A stretch of DNA of 64,000 nucleotides. Origin: Clostridiaceae bacterium. GTDB taxonomy: Bacteria; Bacillota; Clostridia; Lachnospirales; Lachnospiraceae. The stretch's first letter is position 1, and the number at the start of each line of letters is the position of its first letter. Location of the stretch: the NCBI GenBank assembly GCA_902363735.1, contig CABJBA010000003.1, positions 124,001-188,000 on the forward strand, written 5' to 3'. The position numbers and the translations under genes are program-made. The notes beneath the pieces were generated by a model. It ran no database searches, was not told where the DNA came from, and worked only from the letters and a program-made list of their open reading frames with translations. Positions 1 through 8,951 of the stretch are shown piece after piece.

Positions 1-582
1 ACTTCCGTCTTCTTTTAAGCAGTCCCAGGTAAGCGCTGTAATGGTCTGGTCCTTAACAGTTATTTCCACCAGATCCTTGTAGCCGCTCTTATCAAATTCC
101 GGTGCTTCGTAGGTATAGGTTCCGTCCTTCCATGAAGCAGAATCCTTGTTTCCTGTCTCTTCTGTTTTTTCCGTTTCCTTTGGTGCCTCTCCCCTTGCCT
201 GTGCAAGAGCCTGATCCACAGCTTCCTTAATTGCTTCACTGCTTAAAGTAGCGCCCGAAACGGCATCAACCTCTGTGGACTGTTTCTTAACGATGGCATC
301 CGTAAGACCTGGAAGAACCATATTTAAGAGTGTTTCTTTTTCTCCATCAACCTCAATAGACTGAATGGACTTCTCCGTTACCGTCACTTCTACTGTGACC
401 ATTCCCCCATAGCCTTTTGCGGTCCCTGTATATGTCCCTGGCGTATAAACCTCTGGTCTGGCTTTACTGTCAATTGCGCTGTAAAGGGAATTAGAGCCCA
501 GTATGGCAGCACCTGCCAGTACAACCATGGCTCCCAATCCTATATAACCATTTCTCTTCGCATTTGCGTTGCCTTTTTTCAT
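1..582 (-). CDS. FMN-binding domain protein, 3' end outside window
   Basis: The start ATG at 582 follows a strong AGGAGG, and the frame stays open to position 1, so the C-terminus is missing. The protein starts with a short basic stretch (MKKGNANAKRN) and one hydrophobic helix at about residues 13-30, so it is membrane-anchored and faces outward. The first repeat has the FMN_bind layout: a YTPGTYTGTAKGYGG stretch, then the DAVSGATLSSEAI motif. In that family the Ser/Thr of SGAT carries covalently linked FMN added by ApbE. A Glu/Thr/Lys linker follows, and then a second WKDGTYTYEAPEF repeat begins. Such proteins work in extracytoplasmic electron transfer, often near Rnf or NusG-domain-II genes. 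A NusG-domain-II gene is divergent here. Family call is firm; partner is unknown. Confidence 0.88.
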   Translation of the reverse strand, partial: MKKGNANAKRNGYIGLGAMVVLAGAAILGSNSLYSAIDSKARPEVYTPGTYTGTAKGYGGMVTVEVTVTEKSIQSIEVDGEKETLLNMVLPGLTDAIVKKQSTEVDAVSGATLSSEAIKEAVDQALAQARGEAPKETEKTEETGNKDSASWKDGTYTYEAPEFDKSGYKDLVEITVKDQTITALTWDCLKEDGS

Positions 583-667
583 ATTATCCTCCTGTGTTGG
601 CAATCTTTGTTTTTATTTTAACACACTTTGGTGGTTTTCAGCAATCACTTTTTTATTTAATTTTATT

Positions 668-696
668 TTGTAAGGGATAAAATTTTATGATATAAT
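668..696 (+). promoter_or_regulatory. sigma-A-type promoter of the NusG-domain-II gene
   Basis: TTGTAA at 668-673 and a perfect TATAAT at 691-696 are separated by 17 bp. They stand about 50 bp before the ATG at 748. Confidence 0.7.
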
Positions 697-747
697 CCAT
701 AAGAAACCTCTTCGAAAAACTATAAAAGCAAAGAAGGACAGACATAT

Positions 748-1098
748 ATGAACATAAAAAGATATAAAAAAGAAGGCTTACTGATTGTTATAATTTTATT
801 AATATCCGGTGCGTTACTCCTGACCAATCGTATTGTCTTCTCCCAACCTGCCAAACAGGTGGAAATTTCGGTCAACGGAGATGTAATTCGTACGCTGGAC
901 TTAAACCAGGATGCAGATATCCTCATAGAGGGCTATGGAGACGGCACAAACCGAATTGTAATCAAGGACGGAAAGGTGCACGTCTCAGAAGCCACTTGCC
1001 CGGACAAGCTATGCATACATCAGGGCTGGGTAAAAAACACAGGCGAAAATCTCGTGTGTCTTCCCAATCGGGTAATGGCCAGGGTTATTGGAGAATAG
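748..1098 (+). CDS. NusG domain II-containing membrane-anchored protein
   Basis: This 116-aa protein has one N-terminal transmembrane helix (about residues 9-27) and then a small beta domain. The C-terminal half holds the conserved EATCPDKLCIHQGW stretch with two Cys, typical of the 'NusG domain II' family (DUF1312) in Firmicutes. Those proteins are outside the membrane and are commonly found beside FMN-binding lipoproteins, ApbE or Rnf genes. The FMN-binding gene is divergent from it here. It is not the transcription factor NusG. Exact role is unknown. A GAAGG ribosome site precedes the ATG. Confidence 0.85.
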   Translation: MNIKRYKKEGLLIVIILLISGALLLTNRIVFSQPAKQVEISVNGDVIRTLDLNQDADILIEGYGDGTNRIVIKDGKVHVSEATCPDKLCIHQGWVKNTGENLVCLPNRVMARVIGE

Positions 1099-1102
1099 GA
1101 TA

Positions 1103-1987
1103 TTAATCCACTCTCTTATCTCCCCAGAAAAACAGGCCTACTGTGCCTGGGCCGGTATGAGAACCTATGACAGTTCCAATGCTGTTAATAACCATCTTTC
1201 CCAGCTTCGGAAAACGTTCATTTACAAGAGAGGCCAGTTCTTTGGCATCATCCTCGCAGGCAGAATGGACAAGAAAGCAGTTTCTACTATAATCCTTTCC
1301 ATCCATTGCATGAGCCTCCATGGTTTTGACCGTTTCCTGGATGGCTTTTTTCTTTGTCCGGATCTTCTGACGTGGAATCAGGCGGCCCTGAAAATCAATA
1401 TTCATAAGAGGGCAGATGTTAAGTACAGTTCCAAGTATGGCAGATGTGGCGGATATCCTCCCGCCCCGCTTAAAGCTGGTTAAATCAGTGGAAAAAAACC
1501 AGCTATTTATAAAAAGCTTGTTTTCTTCAGCCCAATCTCTGGCCTCCTCAAAAGAAGTTCCCTTATCCCGCAAATCTGCCAGAGCATCCATTAAAAGCCC
1601 ATAGCCAACAGAAGCATTTAATGAATCTACAATGTCAATCTTTCTTTCCGGATATTTAGAAAGCATTTCCTCTCTGGCAACACAGGCAGAATTATAAGTC
1701 CCGGAAATGCCAGAAGAAAGAGTGATGTGGAGAATATCCTTTCCCTCTTTCAAATAAGGCTCAAAAAAGCTGCAGTATTCTTCCACATTAACCTGAGAAG
1801 TTACAGGCGTTGCCCCCTTTGCAATACGGTCATAAAATTCATCAAAAGGGATACTCTTTCCTAAATCATCGGGGTAAGTGACACCATCCATTGTATAATG
1901 AAAGCACACATAGGGAATGCGGCGCTCCTCAAAATATTTCTCTTTCATATCTGCTGTAGAACAGCAGGACAAAACATACGAATCCAT
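1103..1987 (-). CDS. DegV family fatty-acid-binding protein
   Basis: The 294-aa DegV/FakB-type protein starts at 1987, because an AGGAGG lies inside the upstream extension 8 bp before this ATG; the longer reading from 2020 is unlikely. It begins with the typical DSYVLSCCSTADM strand and has the TSQVN region (about residue 74) and HITLSSGISGTYNSA, whose Thr/Ser residues contact the fatty-acid carboxylate in the family. FakB proteins present fatty acids to the kinase FakA; whether this paralogue does so is inference. It is the last gene of the nptA/two-component block, 37 bp after the kinase. Confidence 0.9.
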   Translation of the reverse strand: MDSYVLSCCSTADMKEKYFEERRIPYVCFHYTMDGVTYPDDLGKSIPFDEFYDRIAKGATPVTSQVNVEEYCSFFEPYLKEGKDILHITLSSGISGTYNSACVAREEMLSKYPERKIDIVDSLNASVGYGLLMDALADLRDKGTSFEEARDWAEENKLFINSWFFSTDLTSFKRGGRISATSAILGTVLNICPLMNIDFQGRLIPRQKIRTKKKAIQETVKTMEAHAMDGKDYSRNCFLVHSACEDDAKELASLVNERFPKLGKMVINSIGTVIGSHTGPGTVGLFFWGDKRVD

Positions 1988-2024
1988 ATCTGGATACCTC
2001 CTGTCGTAAATTGATTCCATTCTA

Positions 2025-3425
2025 TCATATTTTTTTCTGAATTGGAATCATTACCGTAAATTCCGTTCCCTCATCTATTTTGGAACGGACGGAAATAGAA
2101 CCATGGTAAAAATTTACAATGTGCTTAACAATAGAAAGTCCCAGCCCTGTTCCGCCTTGTTTCTTGCTCCTGCCTTTATCAACCCGGTAAAACCGTTCAA
2201 ATATGCGGCCTAATGCTTCCCGGGGAATTCCCATCCCGTTATCCCTGACACGAATGGCCACGTTCCGGTTCTCTTCCGTCACTGTAACCCAAACCTGGCC
2301 TTTTGGTTTGTTGTATTTGACAGCATTGCTGATCAGATTTCCAAAGAGTTCCTTCATCTGCTGGTCATTGGCATAAATGCCAAGAGGCTTGCAGTCCAGA
2401 TGAATCGTAACTTCATAGGAGTCAGCCAGAGGTTTTAAAGATGCTATAATATCGTCAAGGAGAATAGTCAGGCGCACATCGGTCTTTACCACCTCTGCCT
2501 CCTTTGCTTCTAAACGGGAAATCATAAGGATGTCATTAATCAGGTTGTTCATGTTTCCGGCTTCTTTTTTTATCCGCCTTACAAAATCTTTTTTCTGTTC
2601 CTCATCCTCAATGATGCCGCTTTCCAAAAGTTCTGCATATCCCTGAACAGAAGTAATAGGGGTTTTCAGTTCATGGGAGGCATTGCTGAAAAACTCCTGG
2701 CGTATTTTTTTTTCCAGCTCAAGACGGCTTAGGTATTCCTTTACATTTCCAGACATTTCCGTGATGGTTTCTGCAATGATGTTAAGCTCCGGATATTTAT
2801 AAGTTTCAAAGGATAAGTCGGCATAATCTCCGTTTACCTTCAGCATTTCCTGGGAAATCTCATTCAAAGGCTTAGTAATGGAACCGGCAAAGTTATCCGC
2901 AGAAAAAGCGGAATACATAATCGCCACAAAAAAACTGAGCCATATGGAAGGAAGCAAAAGGGTTAAATATTCCTTCATTCCTGTATAAGGTGTTGCCATG
3001 CGCAGGATATAATCTGAACTTTGGGAACGGATTGCCACATAAAGCATATTTTCTTTAAGGGTCTGGGAATACCGGCCGGAAGCCCCTTCCCCTGTTTCTA
3101 ATGCCTCTCTCACTTCCTCACGGTCCAGATGATTAACCAAGGCAGAGGCATCAATATCCTCCGTGTCAGCCACCACACTTCCATCAATGCGGATTAGGGT
3201 AAAACGGCTTTGATTATCATTAAAAGTCTGTTTCAGTTCCTTCATAATATTTTCAGGGGTGCCAGAATAATCCAGTACATGATCCATTACTCTTAACGTA
3301 TAAAGCATGTCTTTCCTGGAAGTCTTGAGCAAAGCGCTGCTGGAAGCAATATAAAAAATAAAGCTGCTGAGTACCAGCACCACCAGAATAATCTGAATAA
3401 ATTTGACAAAAATCGCTTTGCGCAC
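2025..3425 (-). CDS. sensor histidine kinase, PhoR/PnpS type
   Basis: The 466-aa protein has a transmembrane helix at about residues 8-30, an extracytoplasmic sensor region, a second helix at about 155-175, then HAMP-like and coiled segments. The dimerisation/phosphoacceptor motif is FFSNASHELKTP with His251. The ATPase domain has an N box (LISNAVKYN), G1 (RDNGMGI) and G2 (GGTGLGLSIVKHIV). All catalytic boxes are intact. It lies 15 bp after the response regulator and downstream of the Na/Pi carrier, which points to phosphate sensing together with the Pho-box-like repeats before nptA. Substrate assignment is inference from context. Confidence 0.92.
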   Translation of the reverse strand: MRKAIFVKFIQIILVVLVLSSFIFYIASSSALLKTSRKDMLYTLRVMDHVLDYSGTPENIMKELKQTFNDNQSRFTLIRIDGSVVADTEDIDASALVNHLDREEVREALETGEGASGRYSQTLKENMLYVAIRSQSSDYILRMATPYTGMKEYLTLLLPSIWLSFFVAIMYSAFSADNFAGSITKPLNEISQEMLKVNGDYADLSFETYKYPELNIIAETITEMSGNVKEYLSRLELEKKIRQEFFSNASHELKTPITSVQGYAELLESGIIEDEEQKKDFVRRIKKEAGNMNNLINDILMISRLEAKEAEVVKTDVRLTILLDDIIASLKPLADSYEVTIHLDCKPLGIYANDQQMKELFGNLISNAVKYNKPKGQVWVTVTEENRNVAIRVRDNGMGIPREALGRIFERFYRVDKGRSKKQGGTGLGLSIVKHIVNFYHGSISVRSKIDEGTEFTVMIPIQKKI

Positions 3426-3440
3426 GGGCTGTTCACCTCC

Positions 3441-4130
3441 CTAGTCTTCCGCTCCCACAAAACGGTAACCAACTCCCCGGATGGTTTTGATGCAGGCACC
3501 GCCGTTTTCCCCCAACTTTTGCCTTAGGGTACGGATATGCATGTCAAGAGTTCTTGTCTCGCCGTCATAATCATATCCCCATATATGATTAAGAAGCTCG
3601 TCTCTGGTCACAACCTTACTGTGATTTTCCATCAGATACTGAAGCAGTTCAAATTCTTTTAATGTCAGTTCCACCTTAATTCCCTGGCAAAAAACCTCTC
3701 GAGTCTTTTTATTAAGACTCAGTATAGACTGTTCCAGTTCATCACCTTGAACCTGCTCTCTCACGCTGCGTCGCAGCAGGCTTCTGATTCTGGCTGCCAA
3801 CTCCATGACTCCAAAAGGCTTTGTCATGTAATCGTCAGCTCCTCCGTCTAATCCTGCTACCTTGTCAAATTCCCGGTCCTTCGCGGTCAAAACCATAATC
3901 GGCATATATTTAAGAATATCCATGCTTCTGATTTTCCGGATAGCAGACAGTCCATCCATGCCGGGGAGCATTAAATCAAACACTGCCAGAGACGGTTTAT
4001 CTGATTCAATGCTTTTTAGAGCATCCTCTGCTTTCTCAAAAGCAGAAACTTCATAGCCAAACCCCTTTAAGGCAATTTTGATTAAATCTCTGATATTGTC
4101 ATCATCTTCAATAATATAAATCTGTTCCAT
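3441..4130 (-). CDS. OmpR/PhoB-family response regulator
   Basis: The 229-aa regulator has a receiver domain (acidic pair near residues 9-11, phospho-acceptor Asp52 in FDLMLPGMDG, conserved Thr in VLTAKD, Lys in YMTKPFG). It also has a C-terminal winged helix ending in RTLRQKLGENGG and IRGVGYRF, as in PhoP/PhoB. It is co-transcribed with the kinase downstream and the Na/Pi carrier upstream (40 bp gap). The 11-bp direct repeats before nptA are the sort of site this class binds. Confidence 0.92.
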   Translation of the reverse strand: MEQIYIIEDDDNIRDLIKIALKGFGYEVSAFEKAEDALKSIESDKPSLAVFDLMLPGMDGLSAIRKIRSMDILKYMPIMVLTAKDREFDKVAGLDGGADDYMTKPFGVMELAARIRSLLRRSVREQVQGDELEQSILSLNKKTREVFCQGIKVELTLKEFELLQYLMENHSKVVTRDELLNHIWGYDYDGETRTLDMHIRTLRQKLGENGGACIKTIRGVGYRFVGAED

Positions 4131-4170
4131 AAAGCCTTCCTTTCGTCACAAAAAATCATTCTGTCTAACC

Positions 4171-5832
4171 TTACATTTCATCTCTTATATAACCGGCAAT
4201 ATTATAAGCATGATCGGAAATCCGCTCCAGATTGCTTAAAGCATCTAAAAAAATCACTCCGCTTTCCGGTTTACAGTCCTGGGAAAACAGACGCTCTATG
4301 TGATTTTCCCTCATTTCCTCTTCCAAGTAGTCAACCCGCTCTTCGCTATGGGCCACTGCCCGGGCCTCTGCCATGCTGGAATCTGCCTTGGCCTTTATGG
4401 CATGTTCCAAAGAAATACGGACAGCCTGAAGCATTTCTTTCATCTCACCCTCTGCTTCCCGGGAGAACACAATATTTCTGTCTGCTTTTATCTCTGCCAG
4501 CTCAGACAAGTTTTCACAGTGGTCACTGACACGTTCGAAATCGCTGACTGTGTAGAAAAGATTCCTCACCTGAAGATGCTGCTCTTCATTTAAGGATAGA
4601 TTGTCTATTTTTACCAAATAATCTGTAATAATTTTTTCGTATTCGTTAATCTCCTGTTCTATCTTCCGAACCTCAGCCGCCGCACCCCGGTCATTTTGAA
4701 GAAGGGCATGTTCTGCAAAGTCAAAATTTTTCAAGGACGCATACCCCATACTTACCACTTCATGATTTACATTTTCTATGGCAAAAGAGGGAGTTTCTAA
4801 AATTCTGTCATCCAGACGACGTTTAACCTCCTCTGTAAAATCCTCAGTTTTCTCCTGAGGCTCTTTGCTCTCTCTTACAAACAATCCGGACGCTTTTACT
4901 AAAAGTCCCGAAAAAGGAAATAAAAGAATGGTATTAGTTACATTAAACACAGTATGGAATATGGATATTTCCACACTGCTGATAGAAGAATTCGCAAGAG
5001 TCCTGTTAAACTGGAACCAGATAAACATGATTACTCCGAAAATAACAGCTCCCAACGTATTAAAGAGAAGATGAATGACAGCCGCTCGTTTTGCGGTCTT
5101 ATTAGCCCCAACGCTGGAAAGCAAAGCAGTTACACAAGTTCCGATGTTCTGTCCCAGAGTAATAAAAATAGCTGACTGCCAGTTTACAATACCATTAAGA
5201 GCAAGAGTCTGCAAAATTCCAACAGAAGCAGAGGAACTTTGAATAATGCCGGTGACCACCAAACCTGCAAGGATTCCAAGAAGTGGATTTCTCCCCAGAA
5301 CGGCAAATGCCTGGCTGAATATAGGAGCATCACGATAAGGAGTTATGGAATCAGACATAAAACCCAAGCCGATAAACAAAACACCAAATCCTACCAATAT
5401 TACACCTGCCTGCTTTTTTCTCTCACTTTTAGCAAAAAGGTTTAACACTGCCCCCACACCCACAAGAGCCGGGGCAAAAAACTCTGGCTTCAGCATTTCT
5501 CCCCATTCGTTCATGGAGACAATCCAGCTTGTGACCGTAGTTCCTATGTTGGCACCCATTATGATACCTACCGCCTGCTGAAGATTAATCATCCCTGCGT
5601 TTACAAACCCCACAACCATAACTGTGGTAGCAGAACTGCTTTGGATGATCGCTGTAATTCCCGTTCCCAAAAGCACTCCCATCAGCCGGTTGCTGGTCAA
5701 TGCTCCTAAAAGCTGCTGCATCTTATTTCCTGCTGATTTCTGCAGCCCGTCAGCCATGGTATCCATTCCATATAGGAACATTCCAAGACCTCCGATAAAT
5801 TTAAACAGCATTTGTATTCCCTCTGTTGACAT
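4171..5832 (-). CDS. Na+/phosphate cotransporter with PhoU-like tail (NptA type)
   Basis: The 553-aa member of the Na/Pi-cotransporter II family starts at 5832, where GGAGG lies 6 bp upstream. Two inverted copies of the hallmark glutamine/serine repeat are visible: GITAIIQSSSATTVMVVGF near residue 65 and GIIQSSSASVGILQ near residue 200, within about eight to nine membrane segments. Residues from about 335 on form a cytoplasmic PhoU-like helical bundle (EIKADRNI, LSNLERISDHAYNIAGY). Direction of phosphate movement cannot be told from sequence. It heads the block with the two-component genes. Confidence 0.92.
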   Translation of the reverse strand: MSTEGIQMLFKFIGGLGMFLYGMDTMADGLQKSAGNKMQQLLGALTSNRLMGVLLGTGITAIIQSSSATTVMVVGFVNAGMINLQQAVGIIMGANIGTTVTSWIVSMNEWGEMLKPEFFAPALVGVGAVLNLFAKSERKKQAGVILVGFGVLFIGLGFMSDSITPYRDAPIFSQAFAVLGRNPLLGILAGLVVTGIIQSSSASVGILQTLALNGIVNWQSAIFITLGQNIGTCVTALLSSVGANKTAKRAAVIHLLFNTLGAVIFGVIMFIWFQFNRTLANSSISSVEISIFHTVFNVTNTILLFPFSGLLVKASGLFVRESKEPQEKTEDFTEEVKRRLDDRILETPSFAIENVNHEVVSMGYASLKNFDFAEHALLQNDRGAAAEVRKIEQEINEYEKIITDYLVKIDNLSLNEEQHLQVRNLFYTVSDFERVSDHCENLSELAEIKADRNIVFSREAEGEMKEMLQAVRISLEHAIKAKADSSMAEARAVAHSEERVDYLEEEMRENHIERLFSQDCKPESGVIFLDALSNLERISDHAYNIAGYIRDEM

Positions 5833-5875
5833 AGTATCCTCCAAATTTTTTCATAATATGACACGTTTTGTAAGT

Positions 5876-5929
5876 AATATATCAACATTATGTAAAGTTT
5901 TGTACATATCAATGTAAAATCGATGTAAA
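5876..5929 (-). promoter_or_regulatory. Pho-box-like array of four 11-bp repeats before nptA
   Basis: On the reverse strand TTTACAT-type heptamers (TTTACAT, TTTACAT, ATGTACA, TTTACAT) recur at exactly 11-bp steps; on the forward strand they begin at 5890, 5901, 5912 and 5923. A TATATT (-10-like) sits at 5876-5881, so the array takes the place of the -35 element. PhoP boxes of Firmicutes are TT(A/T)ACA-type repeats with 11-bp period. Spacing and sequence are seen; PhoP-type regulation is inferred. Confidence 0.6.
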
Positions 5930-5937
5930 ATTTTATC

Positions 5938-6930
5938 TTAGTGTAATATTTCCTTATAAAGACGTAGTACATTTCTATAAAAAACAGCTTCAATCTCCTG
6001 TTCTTTAAAACCTGCCTTCTTCATGGCAGCCTCCAGAAATGGAAGTTCTTCAGCAGATTTCATCTCCAGATTACCTTCAATTCCGTCAAAATCAGATCCA
6101 AGGCCGATACAGCCAATTCCTCCCACACGCTTCATATGCTTCATATGAGATACCATGTCTTCAATACGGCTTACAGGATCTTCCCCCTTTTTCCAGTCAC
6201 GAAGAAACCAGGAACAGTAATTGATTCCGGCCACGCCTCCCCGCTCTGCTATCAGACGGAGCATTTCGTCAGTTAAATTACGGGGGCAGGAAGCAATGGC
6301 CCTGGCGTTGGAATGACTTGAAACAAAAGGTTTTTTTGTATGTCGGAACACATCCATAATTCCCGCATCAGACAAATGAGCAACATCAATGATCATACCC
6401 ATATCTTCCATCTCTTTTACAAATTCAATCCCTTTTTCCGTAAGGCCGTGCTCCTCATCCGGTTCAAAGAAGGGTTCTCCATTCTCTTCCCATATCCGGT
6501 TTGGATAAGCCAGCTCATTTTTATAATTCCATGTAAGGGTCATCATCCGGACTCCCAGGCGGTAAAAGTTCCTTAAAAAACGTAGTTCTCCCTGGCAGAC
6601 GCCGCCCTCTTCTATGGTAAGCATGGCGGACATTTTTCCCTCTCTCCGGTTTTGCTCAATATCTTTATAGGAAGTTACAATTCCTATCAGATCCTTATAT
6701 TGTTCAAGCTCTGTATAAAATAAATCCACCAGCTTCATGCAGTATTCAAAAGGCTTTTCACACTTGCTTAAATTGGTATACAAGGCAAAGTTCTGCAGGC
6801 AGTAATCTCCCTTTTTCATGCGCTCTAAATCAATGTGGCAGTCATTTTTCAATATGGAGTGTTTTTTTCCCTCTTCACTTCTGTAAAACAGCTCCGAAAT
6901 GGTATCACAATGCATATCCACAACTTTCAT
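5938..6930 (-). CDS. membrane dipeptidase (renal dipeptidase family M19)
   Basis: The 330-aa zinc peptidase starts at 6930 (ribosome site GGAAAGGACAGG). The metal-ligand strand VVDMHCDT is at the N-terminus, the bridging Glu lies in MLTIEEGGV, and DVAHLSDAG plus PFVSSHSNARAI supply the His ligands. GLGSDFDGI is the conserved late strand. The family hydrolyses dipeptides, often with D-residues. No signal peptide is visible, so a cytoplasmic location is likely. A longer in-frame reading upstream runs through a terminator hairpin and is rejected. Confidence 0.92.
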   Translation of the reverse strand: MKVVDMHCDTISELFYRSEEGKKHSILKNDCHIDLERMKKGDYCLQNFALYTNLSKCEKPFEYCMKLVDLFYTELEQYKDLIGIVTSYKDIEQNRREGKMSAMLTIEEGGVCQGELRFLRNFYRLGVRMMTLTWNYKNELAYPNRIWEENGEPFFEPDEEHGLTEKGIEFVKEMEDMGMIIDVAHLSDAGIMDVFRHTKKPFVSSHSNARAIASCPRNLTDEMLRLIAERGGVAGINYCSWFLRDWKKGEDPVSRIEDMVSHMKHMKRVGGIGCIGLGSDFDGIEGNLEMKSAEELPFLEAAMKKAGFKEQEIEAVFYRNVLRLYKEILH

Positions 6931-6970
6931 GATTTCCTGTCCTTTCCATGTCCCGTCAGATTTTACAAGA

Positions 6971-7007
6971 ACAAAAGGAGTAACCTCCAATGAGTTACTC
7001 CTTTTGT
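6971..7007 (-). terminator. terminator of the SLH/HlyD/MacB operon
   Basis: A perfect 14-bp stem (ACAAAAGGAGTAAC with its complement) and 9-nt loop are followed on the reverse strand by the U-rich TCTTGT. It lies between the permease stop and the dipeptidase start. Confidence 0.7.
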
Positions 7008-7061
7008 AACTATGCAAATAGTATCACCAATATGATCCATTTGCAAGATAATATTCCATTT

Positions 7062-8246
7062 TCAGTCGCTTCGCAGTGCCTCAATTGGGTGTAAATTGGC
7101 GGCCCTTCCGGCAGGCATATAGCCAAAGAGCAGACCGATACCCACGGACACGCTGAAGGAGATAATCACTGCTCCCGGAGTTGGTGTTACCGTCATTCCC
7201 ATGATGCTTCCTATTACCGTAGAAGCCACAGACCCCACTACAATTCCTGCAATCCCTCCAAGAGAGCTGGTAACAGCCGCTTCAATGACAAACTGCTGCA
7301 TAATACTGCTCTTTTTTGCCCCAAGTGCCTTCCTGATTCCAATCTCCCTGGTGCGTTCTGTGACGGATACCAGCATGATATTCATAACCCCCACTCCTGC
7401 CACCAGAAGGGAGATTCCTGCAATTCCGCCCAGCATCATGGACATCATGGCAATCATGGAGTTTAAGGAATCCAGCAGCTCACTCATGGCTGTGATCCGG
7501 TACAGGGAATCATCCTTAAAGATTCCAAAAAGAAAGGTATTAATCAATTCCTTGGCCTCTGCAGTCCGCTCCATATCAGCTGTTGCAAAGATATAACTGC
7601 TGATGTTGGCGTTATTGCTCATCTTAACCGCACTGCTATAAGGAAGATACAGCACATCATCGGAGCCGCCTGCTTCCAGTTCATCTTCATTCTGCCTGGA
7701 AACCACACCGATAATCCGGAAGGCGTATCCATTTATCTTTATGGTCTGGTCAATGGACTTTTCTGCTCCTCCATATAAGTCCCAGGCCGTATAGTAGCCT
7801 ACTACGCAGACTTTTTGTCTGGAAAGTATATCCGAATACTGGAGAAAGCGGCCTGCCTCTAAAGTCTGGTCTTTCATTTCCAGATATTCTTCGCTTACAC
7901 CGGATACAGTGGTGTCGGTCAGAGACTCTGTTCCCTTTTTTATGGACGCAGAGAGAGAAATATTGGGGGTCATTCGGGCAAAGAATTCCCGGTTTTCTTC
8001 ATAAAACTGATACATCTCATCCTCAGACACCGATCTGGAGGACAGATTGGATACATTTACATTGATCTGGTTGGTTCCCATGCTGGCAAAACTTTCTGTC
8101 ATATAGGACATCTGCCCGTTTACCAAACTTACTAAAATAATAACGGAAGCCACTCCTATGATGATTCCAAGCATGGTGAGAAAAGAACGCATCTTATTGC
8201 TCCAGATACTCTTTAATGCCATTTTAAAGGATTGCAGAATATTCAT
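7062..8246 (-). CDS. MacB-like ABC transporter permease
   Basis: The 394-aa MacB/FtsX-type permease starts with SFKMALKSIWSNKMRSFLTMLGIIIGVASVI, the usual N-terminal helix. A large extracytoplasmic MacB_PCD domain follows (about residues 45-245), then three C-terminal helices from about residue 265. The loop ERTREIGIRKALGAKKSSI is the coupling region to the ATPase. It overlaps the ATPase gene upstream by 23 bp and is the last gene of the operon. With the HlyD adaptor it would form a MacAB-like export or signalling complex; substrate unknown. Confidence 0.93.
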   Translation of the reverse strand: MNILQSFKMALKSIWSNKMRSFLTMLGIIIGVASVIILVSLVNGQMSYMTESFASMGTNQINVNVSNLSSRSVSEDEMYQFYEENREFFARMTPNISLSASIKKGTESLTDTTVSGVSEEYLEMKDQTLEAGRFLQYSDILSRQKVCVVGYYTAWDLYGGAEKSIDQTIKINGYAFRIIGVVSRQNEDELEAGGSDDVLYLPYSSAVKMSNNANISSYIFATADMERTAEAKELINTFLFGIFKDDSLYRITAMSELLDSLNSMIAMMSMMLGGIAGISLLVAGVGVMNIMLVSVTERTREIGIRKALGAKKSSIMQQFVIEAAVTSSLGGIAGIVVGSVASTVIGSIMGMTVTPTPGAVIISFSVSVGIGLLFGYMPAGRAANLHPIEALRSD

Positions 8247-8931
8247 TTACGTCTCCATCGAAATTGATCTTGCCGTCATGAACCCGGACAACCCGCCTTG
8301 CTTCCAAGGCAATCGTACTGTCGTGGGTAATCATAACAATGGTGTTTCCTTCGTCATTCAGTTTTTTTAAAAAATCCAAAACCTCCCTGCTGGTTTTCGA
8401 GTCCAGTGCTCCCGTTGGCTCATCAGCTAAAATCAGAGAAGGGTTTCCTGCCAGGGCCCTGGCTATGGAGCCTCTTTGCTGCTGTCCTCCAGAAAGCTGG
8501 CTGGGCAGGCTTCTCCACTTTTCTTCCAACCCCACCCTCTTAAGGGAATCCATGGCCCGCTCCTGGCGTTCAGCCGTCCCTGCCCCCGCATACAAAAGGG
8601 GCAGTTCCACATTTTCCAGAAGAGTCAATCTGGGCAGCAGATTATATTGCTGGAATATAAATCCAATCATTTTATTGCGTATTCCTGCAAGTTGGTTATC
8701 AGACATTTCTTCAACCTCCTCACCTCCCAGCAAATATGCTCCTGAGGTAGGGACATCTAATGCTCCGATAATATTCATAAGAGTTGATTTTCCGCTTCCT
8801 GATTTTCCAACAATTGCCACAAATTCTCCCCGGCATATTGTTAAAGAAATTCCGTTGTTTGCCCGCACCTCTTCGGCTCCCATCCGGTATATTTTGTAAA
8901 TATCTTTCAATTCAATCAAAGGCTCTGCCAA
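8224..8931 (-). CDS. MacB/LolD-type ABC transporter ATP-binding protein
   Basis: This ATPase has Walker A GKSGSGKSTLMN, signature LSGGQQQRGSIARALA and Walker B LILADEPTGALDS, typical of the LolD/MacB subfamily. A TTG start at 8931 is chosen because AGGAGG sits 7 bp upstream; it gives 235 aa. An ATG at 8952, overlapping the stop of the adaptor gene, gives 242 aa but has a poor ribosome site. It pairs with the permease downstream. Confidence 0.92.
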   Translation of the reverse strand: MAEPLIELKDIYKIYRMGAEEVRANNGISLTICRGEFVAIVGKSGSGKSTLMNIIGALDVPTSGAYLLGGEEVEEMSDNQLAGIRNKMIGFIFQQYNLLPRLTLLENVELPLLYAGAGTAERQERAMDSLKRVGLEEKWRSLPSQLSGGQQQRGSIARALAGNPSLILADEPTGALDSKTSREVLDFLKKLNDEGNTIVMITHDSTIALEARRVVRVHDGKINFDGDVNEYSAIL

Positions 8932-8951
8932 TTCTCTACCTCCTGCTTCCA

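Noticed and set aside
6931..7017. N-terminal extension of the dipeptidase
   Set aside because: It reads through a perfect terminator hairpin, and a good ribosome site precedes the internal ATG.
8339..8899. 186-aa forward frame opposite the ABC ATPase
   Set aside because: Antisense shadow of a clear ATPase gene.
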